A stretch of 10,562 bases of DNA from JABMRP01 sp964444795 (GTDB taxonomy: Bacteria > Planctomycetota > Planctomycetia > Pirellulales > Thermoguttaceae). The notes under the pieces were generated by a model. That model saw nothing but the letters and a program-made list of their open reading frames with translations. It made no database searches and was not told the origin of the DNA. The DNA is taken from contig CAYUIQ010000285.1 of assembly GCA_964444795.1 (NCBI GenBank), positions 1 through 10,562 on the forward strand. The letters run 5' to 3'. Made by a program: the position numbers and the translations under genes. Positions 1-6,095 of this stretch are shown piece after piece; within the stretch, counting starts at the first letter, position 1, and the number at the start of each line of letters is the position of its first letter.

Positions 1-51
<51 letters not shown>

Positions 52-80
52 TCCGCAAATTACCCTTTTTCAACAGGCTG

Positions 81-1310
81 CTAGGATTCCGGCGGATTCC
101 AGAAGCGGGAGATCAGCCGCCGGAACCAACCGACTTGTGGGCCGGGATCCAGGGCGGTGAGCACTTCGCCCATGAACGTGTATCGGGCGGCCGGGTCTTT
201 GGCCAACATGCGTGCAAAGGCCCGATCGACTTCCGCCGGCACGTCGGCGCGGAGCTGGCGAAGCGAGGGAATGGGCTGCTTGCGATGGGCGGACAGTTTG
301 TCCATCATCGATTTGCCGCCGTAGGGTGGTCGACCGGTGAGCAGGAAGCAGAGCGTACACCCCAGCGAGTAGATATCGGCCCGCCCGTCGGCCGATTTGG
401 CGTCGGCCGCCTGTTCCGGGGCGAGATACTCGGCCGTGCCCATGGTCTGGCCCATGCGGGTGAGTTCCTCGCCGGCGCCGGCCACCTGGGCATATTCCTC
501 GAACTTGGCCAGGAAGAGGTTGGTGATTTTCACGCGGCCGCTCATGTCGATCCACAGGTTGCCCGGCTTGACGTTGCGGTGGTAAATGCCGTGCAGGTGC
601 AATTGCATCAAACCGCGAGCCGCTTGCAGGGTGTAGTCGACCGCCTGATCCACGGGCAGCGGCCCGTGCTGGCGCACCAGTGTGCTCAGATCGGTCCCCA
701 TGACGAACTCGGTGGCCAGGTAGCGCACACCCTCGGTTTCGCCCGAGGCGTAGCCGACGATCAGGTTCGGATGATCCAGCTTACAGGTCACCTCCTGCTC
801 GCGGCGGAAGCGGCGTGCCATCTCCTCGTGTTTGGCCGATTCGACGGGCAACACCTTCAGCGCGACCAGCGTGCCGGACGGTTGATGTACGGCCCGATAC
901 ACGGGCGCGAATCGGCCGGCGTGGATCCGCTCGGAAACGAGAAACTCGCCGAACGTCTGGCCACTGAGATCTCGACTCTTGGCTGCCTTGGCCGCCGGCT
1001 CATCGGCAGCTTCCCCCTCGCCGCCGGCCGGTTTGGCCGACGCCAGAACCCGATCGTAGGCTGCCCGCCGATTGGCCGACGCGAGCACCTGCCTCGCTTG
1101 GGTCACTTCGACCAACAGCCGATTGGCCAGGGCCGCGTGTTCGCCGCCGAGAAACGTCTTCAGGAAAGCCAATCGCCCGTCGGTCGCGCCGTGGACCACG
1201 TCGACATCCGATTCCCCCGCCTCCAGCCCCAGCAGCCGGTACAGCGTCGGCGGCTGATCCTCCGGCGGAATCGCCAGCCACTTGTGATACGGATCGAACG
1301 AATTCTGCAT
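81..1310 (-). CDS. J-domain-like/kinase-fold protein, probable pseudokinase
   Basis: A 409-residue protein in two parts. Residues 6-90 form a small helical region resembling a J-domain but without HPD; it holds the YHKWLAIPP..YRLLGL signature I associate with planctomycetes. Residues 120-390 have the Hanks-type Ser/Thr kinase fold. Kept are the VALK lysine (K152), LAPEQ (296-300), DIYSLG (312-317) and the closing KDPAARY. Lost are the catalytic Asp, since HRD is HRN (244-246), and the metal-binding Asp, since DFG is NLF (264-266). The glycine loop is also poor (IHAGRFAPVY, 129-138). Family knowledge says both Asp residues are needed for phosphotransfer, so I infer a pseudokinase acting as scaffold or allosteric partner. 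No transmembrane helix is obvious. The ATG is preceded by GGAGG about 11 bases upstream. It follows the EEP gene by 48 bp on the same strand and may share its transcript. Confidence 0.9.
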   Translation of the reverse strand: MQNSFDPYHKWLAIPPEDQPPTLYRLLGLEAGESDVDVVHGATDGRLAFLKTFLGGEHAALANRLLVEVTQARQVLASANRRAAYDRVLASAKPAGGEGEAADEPAAKAAKSRDLSGQTFGEFLVSERIHAGRFAPVYRAVHQPSGTLVALKVLPVESAKHEEMARRFRREQEVTCKLDHPNLIVGYASGETEGVRYLATEFVMGTDLSTLVRQHGPLPVDQAVDYTLQAARGLMQLHLHGIYHRNVKPGNLWIDMSGRVKITNLFLAKFEEYAQVAGAGEELTRMGQTMGTAEYLAPEQAADAKSADGRADIYSLGCTLCFLLTGRPPYGGKSMMDKLSAHRKQPIPSLRQLRADVPAEVDRAFARMLAKDPAARYTFMGEVLTALDPGPQVGWFRRLISRFWNPPES

Positions 1311-1358
1311 CGGCGAGGTTCCTCCGGATACACGACGCGTGCGATGATGTAGCAGACA

Positions 1359-2477
1359 CTATTGTGATCGACGCACCGGTGGATGTAAACCCCCGAGATT
1401 GCATGGCGCGCGGTCTGGCACGCTCGGGGAGCGTGTGCGGGGTTTCGGCTGAAGTCGCGTTGTGAAGCCAGATCTTCTCGCCGGTTCCCACGGCGATGAT
1501 CGCGCCGTCGGGTGACCATTCCGTACGGCGGATCTCGTCTTCGGCGCAAATTCGGCCAGCACGGGATAGTGATCGCTGGTGGTTTCCAGCAACTCGGGCG
1601 ACCGGCAGACTTTGGCCCGCGTACAGTGGGACGCCAGGCCGGGCGTGACGAGGATGAAGTCGATTCGCTCCAGAAACTTCGCCTGCTCGGGCGGTGTCTT
1701 CACGTGGGGCAAAATCCGCGTCGGGAACGAACCGAGCCCGAGCTCCTCGGAGTATGTTGGGTTGGGATGCGTCGCGTCAAACTTCTCGCGGACCAGATCG
1801 CGAAGCGGCGCTTCGAGCACGGTATCCATCACCGCGAAGTTGAATTTCCCGTCGACAATGAACCGATCCTCCGGCCGCTTCTTCGCGTCGCCGGGCAGAC
1901 GTCGCTGCAGCAGTGCCGTCTGTCGATTGATCCAGGCGTCGTCCACCGCCGCATGGGCATTGAAGTCGCCCATGAGAATCGCCTGCCGCCCCTCCTTTTC
2001 GAGCCGAATCACCAGATCGCGCAGAATGGCCGCTTCCCGCGTCTGCCCTCGCCGGCTGCCGGGCCAAAGGTGAGTAACGATCACATCGATCCCGGCGGTC
2101 CGGCAGTGTAGAAACCCATGCCAGTAGTCCTTCGTCCGCCGCTGGAGCACCTCGATCGGCCATCGGCTGGTCAGCCCGATATTGTACCCGCCCCCTTTGA
2201 GCGTCGCCGCGTGGTCATGCCCCCAGTTCGTCGCCGCCTTCTTCAACCGCTCCTCGTTCCACCCCACCAGTTCCTGCCATCCGGCGATATCGGGGTTGAC
2301 GGTCCGCACCCATTGGGAAGTTGTCTGGAAACTGCGGCCACCACGAAACCCATTGAAGACGTTGTAGCATAAGACCGTCAGGGGCTTTTCGAGGGTGTAC
2401 GCCTCGCCCTGTGCCGCGGGATCGGCGGTAAGGGCGGCGGATACAAGTGTCAGTTGCATCAGGAGCGCGGAGAGCAT
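1359..2477 (-). CDS. Exported EEP-family hydrolase with damaged C-terminus
   Basis: The reading frame encodes 372 residues. A Sec-type signal peptide covers about residues 1-24, so the enzyme probably acts outside the cytoplasm. The endonuclease/exonuclease/phosphatase motifs occur in order: CYNVFNG (N39), QE (E69), VTHLW (H136), GDFN (170-173), RIDF (D273) and SDHYP (301-305). All expected metal and catalytic residues are present, so the core should be active. The substrate (nucleic acid, phosphoinositide, sphingomyelin or another phosphodiester) cannot be told. EEP proteins normally end soon after SDHYP. Here about 60 Arg/Pro/Ser-rich residues follow from residue 311, resembling out-of-frame translation, and a WD40-like stretch lies in another frame of the same DNA. 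I infer a lost natural stop or a deletion junction. The ATG at 2477 has AGGAA (complement of 2485-2489) as ribosome site. Confidence 0.85.
   Translation of the reverse strand: MLSALLMQLTLVSAALTADPAAQGEAYTLEKPLTVLCYNVFNGFRGGRSFQTTSQWVRTVNPDIAGWQELVGWNEERLKKAATNWGHDHAATLKGGGYNIGLTSRWPIEVLQRRTKDYWHGFLHCRTAGIDVIVTHLWPGSRRGQTREAAILRDLVIRLEKEGRQAILMGDFNAHAAVDDAWINRQTALLQRRLPGDAKKRPEDRFIVDGKFNFAVMDTVLEAPLRDLVREKFDATHPNPTYSEELGLGSFPTRILPHVKTPPEQAKFLERIDFILVTPGLASHCTRAKVCRSPELLETTSDHYPVLAEFAPKTRSAVRNGHPTARSSPWEPARRSGFTTRLQPKPRTRSPSVPDRAPCNLGGLHPPVRRSQ
1418..1436. terminator. Hairpin between the EEP and kinase-like genes
   Basis: CACGCTC (1419-1425) and GAGCGTG (1429-1435) form a perfect 7-bp stem with a GGG loop, with a possible extra G-U pair outside. 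It lies inside the suspicious out-of-frame tail of the EEP gene, where an original terminator could have been. There is no U-tract. Confidence 0.35.
1444..1539 (-). pseudogene. WD40-repeat remnant overlapping the EEP gene end
   Basis: Read on the minus strand in the frame beginning at 1539, the DNA gives DEIRRTEWSPDGAIIAVGTG followed by EKIWLHNATSAE. WSPDG..IAVG....IWLHN is the usual pattern of a WD40 beta-propeller blade. It sits in a different frame from the EEP protein, directly where that protein stops looking natural. No further blades were seen on either side. I read it as the residue of a lost WD40 gene; a chance resemblance is possible for about 30 residues. Confidence 0.5.
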
Positions 2478-2515
2478 GACGGGGTTCCTGGGAGGATGTT
2501 GCGGATGACGGTTGG

Positions 2516-2541
2516 CCGTTTAGCCCCGGCACTTGTGCCCG
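2516..2541. repeat. Left copy of 26-bp inverted repeat
   Basis: The 26 bases 2516-2541 match the reverse complement of 3589-3614 at every position, and the match stops at both ends. The core GGCACTTGTGCC is itself a small palindrome. The pair encloses exactly the phosphatase gene, its promoter and the 71-residue ORF. Confidence 0.85.
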
Positions 2542-2544
2542 TTG

Positions 2545-2572
2545 TTGCCAAATACTGCCCCGATGGTACAAT
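2545..2572 (+). promoter_or_regulatory. Promoter of the phosphatase gene
   Basis: TTGCCA (2545-2550) and TACAAT (2567-2572) are separated by 16 bp and each match the sigma-70 consensus at five of six positions. The predicted start is near 2579, giving a leader of about 86 bases. GCAGAG (2578-2583) and CTCTGC (2598-2603) could form a weak hairpin at the 5' end. The promoter begins 4 bp inside the left inverted repeat, so the cassette would carry its own promoter. Confidence 0.6.
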
Positions 2573-2665
2573 GCGCCGCAGAGGCATGCAAATCAAGCTC
2601 TGCAAAGACAAGAACGGCGGCTAGAGCAGTTCAATCGTTCCAGAAGAACGGAGGCGTGCGAAGAC

Positions 2666-3358
2666 GTGCGTATCCTCGCCATCGGTGACATTCACGGCTG
2701 TTTCACGGCCCTGACCGCACTCGAAAACTACGTTCCGTTTTCGCGAGGCGACAGACTTGTCACCCTCGGCGACTATGTTGACCGCGGACCCGACAGCCGC
2801 GCGGTCATCGAATGGCTCATCGCTCGCAAGATGAACGGCACGCTTATTCCACTTCGCGGCAACCATGAACTCATGATGTGCGCGGCTCGCAAGACCGACC
2901 GACGCTACGATGAATGGGTCTCGTGCGGCGGCACTGCGGCCCTCAAGTCGTACTCGCGTTCACGCAATGGCGGAGAACTCCAAGACGTTCCCACTTCGCA
3001 TTGGAAATTCATGGAGCGGGACTGTCGACCGTTCTACGAAACCAAGACGCATTTCTTCGTGCATGCAAACGCTTATCCAGACATTCCGTTGAACGAACAG
3101 CCCGATTACATGCTGTATTGGGAGCAGTTCAACAATCCGCCGCCACATGAATCTGGTGGAATCATGGTCTGCGGCCATACACCCCAGAGGGACGGACTGC
3201 CACGGAATATCGGCCATGCCGTGTGCATTGACACACGGGCACACGCAGGAGGCTGGCTCACTTGCCTGGATGTGGAAAGCGGAAAATACTGGCAGGCGAA
3301 CGAGCAGCGCCAAACCCGCTCGGGATTCCTTGATGCCACAGGAGGATCCGAGGCATGA
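2666..3358 (+). CDS. PPP-family Ser/Thr protein phosphatase (metallophosphoesterase)
   Basis: A 230-residue protein with the complete signature of bacterial and phage-lambda-type PPP phosphatases: GDIHG (7-11), GDYVDRG (35-41), RGNHE (64-68), FVHAN with H133 and CGHTP with H171. All expected metal ligands (D8, H10, D36, N66, H133, H171) are present, so it should be an active dimetal phosphatase in the cytoplasm; no signal peptide is seen. Protein phosphoserine/threonine is the likely substrate, but related enzymes cleave Ap4A or other phosphoesters. The start is GTG, with GGAGG at 2650-2654, 11 bases upstream. The stop overlaps the next gene in an ATGA, so the two are translationally coupled. 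The pair is enclosed by a 26-bp inverted repeat. A kinase gene (7977-8864) lies in the same window, but nothing in the sequence links them. Confidence 0.9.
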   Translation: MRILAIGDIHGCFTALTALENYVPFSRGDRLVTLGDYVDRGPDSRAVIEWLIARKMNGTLIPLRGNHELMMCAARKTDRRYDEWVSCGGTAALKSYSRSRNGGELQDVPTSHWKFMERDCRPFYETKTHFFVHANAYPDIPLNEQPDYMLYWEQFNNPPPHESGGIMVCGHTPQRDGLPRNIGHAVCIDTRAHAGGWLTCLDVESGKYWQANEQRQTRSGFLDATGGSEA

Positions 3359-3570
3359 CCATGGAATCACCGATCTCCCCCGAAATACGGGCCAGATTTG
3401 ACGACATCGTACGTATCGGTCGCGCCGCCGTTCGGGAAGCGCAAGAGGAGAGCCGAAGACTGGGAGTTCCCAACGTCTATTCGATCAATGGGTTCCTGTA
3501 CTACGAACTCCCGTCGGGCGAACTGTCTCGCACCGATCCGATGGAATCCGCGGATACGGCCGGAGAGTAG
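3355..3570 (+). CDS. Small 71-residue protein coupled to the phosphatase
   Basis: A short protein with a predicted charged amphipathic helix (about residues 8-36, ending REAQEESRRLGVPN) and a compact strand-like segment VYSINGFLYYELPSGEL (41-57). I recall similar small bacterial proteins with a PNVYSxNG...YELP pattern but know no established function. It starts by ATGA overlap with the phosphatase stop and has GGAGG (3341-3345) 9 bases upstream, so coding is well supported. A second ATG two codons later is also possible. The coupling suggests a partner, inhibitor or adaptor of the phosphatase; an antitoxin-like role is speculation. Confidence 0.8.
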   Translation: MTMESPISPEIRARFDDIVRIGRAAVREAQEESRRLGVPNVYSINGFLYYELPSGELSRTDPMESADTAGE

Positions 3571-3588
3571 GCGCCTCCCCTTTCGCGC

Positions 3589-3614
3589 CGGGCACAAGTG
3601 CCGGGGCTAAACGG
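3589..3614. repeat. Right copy of 26-bp inverted repeat
   Basis: Exact inverse of 2516-2541. It lies 18 bp past the stop of the 71-residue ORF and 9 bp before the stop of the converging regulator gene. Its palindromic core GGCACAAGTGCC could act as a weak bidirectional terminator. Neither copy is a perfect full-length palindrome, yet both share the same imperfection, which suggests recent duplication or homogenisation. Confidence 0.85.
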
Positions 3615-3623
3615 GGCGATATC

Positions 3624-4313
3624 TCACAACCGCGGAAACGACCCCTCCGCCACCAGCCTCAGCGTCTCGCGGTTAAGCAGCCGAATACGATTCGCCCCGG
3701 CGTCGGCGATCAGCCCCGCGGCCACCAGCCGACGAAACGTGCGGGAGAACGTCTCGCTGGTCAGATTCAGGTGGCTGGCGACGTGTCGCTTCAGGGCCGG
3801 CAGTTCGACCGTGCCGTCGGACCCCGGGGCGACTTCCAGCAGGTATCGGGCGATGCGCCCCGCGGCGTCGCGAAGCACGACGTCTTCCATCAGGCCGACC
3901 AGATGGCGGACCCAGAAGGCGACGCCCTTGAGCATCTTCAGGCAGAGTTGGTGATCCGATTCCAGGACTTCTTGGAAAAGGTCCAGCGGCAGCAGCATAC
4001 AGGTGGTCGGGGCCACAGCCTCGGCGTTGGCCGGGCAGTTGAACCCGCCGACGGCGGCCACCTCGGCGAACGTACCCCCCGGTCCGACGATGTGCAGCAC
4101 GTGCTCCTTACCGGCGGCGGAGGTCTTGAAGATCCGCACCAACCCGGTCCCCACCACAAACACGCCCGGGCATGCTTCCTCCTGATGAAATACCAACTGT
4201 CCCTTGCGAAACTTGCGGATTACCGCAATCGAAGCCAGCCGCTGCCGCCCCTCGGCCGACATGGGAGCAAACAATGGGCAACGGTCGAGGATAGCGGCGG
4301 CGGTCGATTGCAC
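3624..4313 (-). CDS. Crp/Fnr-family transcription regulator (HcpR/DNR-like)
   Basis: From the GTG at 4313 the protein has 229 residues. Residues 12-125 form the cyclic-nucleotide-binding-like sensor domain (LFAPMS, F.KGQLVF, GTFAEVAAVGG). A long dimer helix covers about 130-160, and 169-210 a helix-turn-helix with recognition helix TSETFSRTFRRL. Its E187, S190 and R191 match the E..SR set by which FNR reads TTGAT/ATCAA half-sites. The Cys cluster of FNR is absent, so it is not an oxygen-sensing Fe-S protein of that type; a haem-type NO sensor like DNR or HcpR is likely but not visible. It is divergent from hcp, with two matching boxes between, which points to control of hcp and of itself. The open frame extends to a TTG at 4412, but GTG 4313 has GAGAGG five bases upstream and gives the usual Crp-family N-terminus. 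Confidence 0.9.
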   Translation of the reverse strand: MQSTAAAILDRCPLFAPMSAEGRQRLASIAVIRKFRKGQLVFHQEEACPGVFVVGTGLVRIFKTSAAGKEHVLHIVGPGGTFAEVAAVGGFNCPANAEAVAPTTCMLLPLDLFQEVLESDHQLCLKMLKGVAFWVRHLVGLMEDVVLRDAAGRIARYLLEVAPGSDGTVELPALKRHVASHLNLTSETFSRTFRRLVAAGLIADAGANRIRLLNRETLRLVAEGSFPRL

Positions 4314-4353
4314 GGGGACCTCTCGAAATAATCTCAAGAAAAACAGGCAAAAC

Positions 4354-4367
4354 TTGACCCAGATCAA
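4354..4367. promoter_or_regulatory. FNR/HcpR-type operator, box 1
   Basis: TTGACCCAGATCAA differs by one base from the FNR consensus TTGAT-N4-ATCAA and, as I recall it, by one base from the HcpR-type TTGACC-N2-GGTCAA. Its centre is about 47 bp upstream of the regulator's GTG, near where that gene's -35 region would fall. Autoregulation, possibly repression, is inferred. Confidence 0.7.
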
Positions 4368-4435
4368 TGTCCCGCGGGGCCGATTCCCATAAACTTCCTG
4401 AAACAGACACAAACCGACGAGAAATTTTCCCGCGG

Positions 4436-4449
4436 TTGACCCAGATCAA
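4436..4449. promoter_or_regulatory. FNR/HcpR-type operator, box 2, upstream of hcp
   Basis: A second identical TTGACCCAGATCAA lies 82 bp (about eight helical turns) from box 1. If it activates from -41.5 as class II FNR sites do, hcp transcription would start near 4484. A -10-like TCTATG at 4475-4480 agrees to within a few bases. No good -35 is present, as expected for an activator-dependent promoter. Confidence 0.75.
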
Positions 4450-4565
4450 GGACAGAACACGCGAAACATCCGATTCTATGAGGGCACGGCGGAAACGACC
4501 ACCCGGTCCGCCCTCAACCGAAGAAATTAACCACCCATTCTGACTATACCAAAGGAGCACGTAGG

Positions 4566-5855
4566 ATGTACTGCAATCAATGTGAACAGACGGCCAAAGG
4601 CATTGGATGCTCGACCAGCCCGGGCGTGTGCGGCAAAGACGCCGACATGCAATCGCTGCAAGAAACGCTGCTTTACGGCTTGAAAGGCATGGCCTCCTAT
4701 GCCCACCACGCCCGTCGATTGGGCAAGACCGACGAGGGCGTCAATGCGTTCATCGAAGAGGCCCTGTTCGCCACGGTGACCAATGTGAATTTCGACATGG
4801 GGTCGCTGTTGGAGCTCGTGCTGGAATGCGGCAAGCAGAACCTTAGGACGATGGAACTGTTGGACCAGGGGCACATCGAGCGATACGGCGATCCCTCGCC
4901 CACTCCGGTGCAAGAGGGCACCAGCGCCGGGCCCGGCATTCTGATCACGGGCCACGACATGGTCGATCTGGAGAACCTGCTGAAGCAGTGCGAGGGAACG
5001 CCGGTCAAGGTGTACACGCACGGCGAGATGTTGCCGGCCCACATGTACCCCAAGCTCCGCGAGCACCCGAATCTGGCCGGCCATTACGGCGGCGCGTGGC
5101 AGAAGCAGCGCAAAGAGTTCGAGGCCTTTTCCGGACCCGTGGTGGCAACGACCAACTGTGTTCTCATCCCCAAGGAAGAGTACGCCGGCCGATTGTACAC
5201 GACTCGATGCACGGCCGTGCCCGGCGCCACGATCATCACCGACGACGACTACTCCGCCGTGGTCGCCCAGGCGCAAACATGTGCGGCCCTTCCCGAGGCG
5301 ATCACCGGGCAGTCCACCATCGGCTTCCATCAGGACGTAATCCTGGGTCTGGCCGACACGATTGTCCAGGCGGTGAAGGACGGGAAGATCAGCCACTTCT
5401 TCCTCATCGGCGGTTGCGACGGAGCCGAGGTGGGCCGCAACTACTTCAGCGACTACGCCCAGGCGACGCCGGCCGACTCGTTCATTCTCACCCTCGGCTG
5501 TGGCAAGTACCGCATTCGCGATTACGACTACGGCGAGTTGCTCGGTCTGCCGCGGTTGTTGGACATGGGCCAGTGTAACAACGCCTACGGCGCGATCAAG
5601 GTGGCCACGGCATTGGCCGGCGCGTTCGACTGCGGCGTGAACGATCTGCCGCTGACGCTGGTCGTCTCGTGGTTCGAGCAGAAGGCGGTGGCCGTGCTGC
5701 TGACGCTGCTCTATCTGGGCGTCAAGGGCATCACGATCGGCCCCAAGCCGCCGGCGTTCATCACCCCGGGCGTCTTCAAGGTGCTGCAAGAGAAGTTCGA
5801 CCTCCGCCTGACCGGCGAAAGCGCCCAAGCCGATCTGCATTTGGCACTGGCCTAA
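4566..5855 (+). CDS. hcp: Hybrid-cluster protein (Hcp), short form
   Basis: A 429-residue Hcp (formerly called hydroxylamine reductase), a cytoplasmic Fe-S protein linked to NO reduction and nitrosative-stress defence. The N-terminal cluster motif is C3-x2-C6-x8-C15-x6-C22. All hybrid-cluster ligands known from Desulfovibrio and E. coli Hcp can be placed: H130, E154, C198, C215 (in RCTAVPG), C284 (GGCDG), C312 (LGCGKYR), E371 and K373 (WFEQKAV). Class I and II enzymes have about 540-550 residues. This one lacks roughly 110, consistent with the class III form that is missing part of the N-terminal helical region. Start ATG 4566 has AAAGGAG at 4551-4557. It lies divergent from a Crp/Fnr regulator with two matching operators. 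The partner reductase Hcr is not in the window, so the electron donor is unknown. Confidence 0.97.
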   Translation: MYCNQCEQTAKGIGCSTSPGVCGKDADMQSLQETLLYGLKGMASYAHHARRLGKTDEGVNAFIEEALFATVTNVNFDMGSLLELVLECGKQNLRTMELLDQGHIERYGDPSPTPVQEGTSAGPGILITGHDMVDLENLLKQCEGTPVKVYTHGEMLPAHMYPKLREHPNLAGHYGGAWQKQRKEFEAFSGPVVATTNCVLIPKEEYAGRLYTTRCTAVPGATIITDDDYSAVVAQAQTCAALPEAITGQSTIGFHQDVILGLADTIVQAVKDGKISHFFLIGGCDGAEVGRNYFSDYAQATPADSFILTLGCGKYRIRDYDYGELLGLPRLLDMGQCNNAYGAIKVATALAGAFDCGVNDLPLTLVVSWFEQKAVAVLLTLLYLGVKGITIGPKPPAFITPGVFKVLQEKFDLRLTGESAQADLHLALA

Positions 5856-5878
5856 GAACGACCGAGACCCCGCTTTCC

Positions 5879-5910
5879 CCCGGGACACGGCCGCGAAGCC
5901 GTGTTTCGGG
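5879..5910 (+). terminator. Hairpin terminator after hcp
   Basis: Bases 5879-5891 and 5898-5910 pair as a 13-bp RNA stem (two G-U pairs) around a 6-base loop CGCGAA, 24 bp past the hcp stop. There is no run of U after it (GAAATAAC), so it may act as a weak or assisted terminator or an mRNA-protecting hairpin. Confidence 0.6.
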
Positions 5911-5983
5911 AAATAACATGGCGGAGAATCGCCGTACCCCACCGTCAGGGGGCGTGAGTCAACCACGCAGAGTGACGAATTGG

Positions 5984-6011
5984 TTGACACCGCCGCAAGC
6001 CGGCCGACAAT
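5984..6011 (+). promoter_or_regulatory. Promoter of the PD-(D/E)XK-like gene
   Basis: A perfect TTGACA (5984-5989) is followed after 16 bp by GACAAT (6006-6011), four of six to TATAAT. The predicted start near 6018 lies within the upstream part of the open frame (which opens at GTG 6012), supporting the internal ATG at 6096 as the real start. Confidence 0.55.
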
Positions 6012-6095
6012 GTGGGTGGAATCAGACGCATCGGTTGGCCGATACCAACACGAGAGTACGAAAGGTCAATTTGGTCAGCACGGGACGTGAGCGCC

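Noticed and set aside
69..85. TTCAACAGGCTGCTAG as a possible insertion-sequence end
   Set aside because: It resembles motifs I have seen at ends of some insertion sequences, but no transposase, second end or target duplication is visible here.
135..1352. Long plus-strand open frame (405 residues) opposite the kinase-like gene
   Set aside because: It is antisense to a protein with clear kinase-fold motifs, has a low-complexity His/Gly/Arg composition and no recognisable domain.
3624..4313. Oxygen-sensing FNR with a 4Fe-4S cluster
   Set aside because: The N-terminal Cys cluster of FNR is missing; only isolated cysteines occur.
4314..4412. N-terminal extension of the Crp/Fnr regulator to a TTG at 4412
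   Set aside because: The extra residues are encoded by the operator region (box 1), the TTG has no ribosome site, and GTG 4313 has a good one.
4527..5990. Long minus-strand open frame (487 residues) opposite hcp
   Set aside because: It covers the complete hcp gene in antisense and is a product of GC-rich codon use in hcp; no domain is seen.
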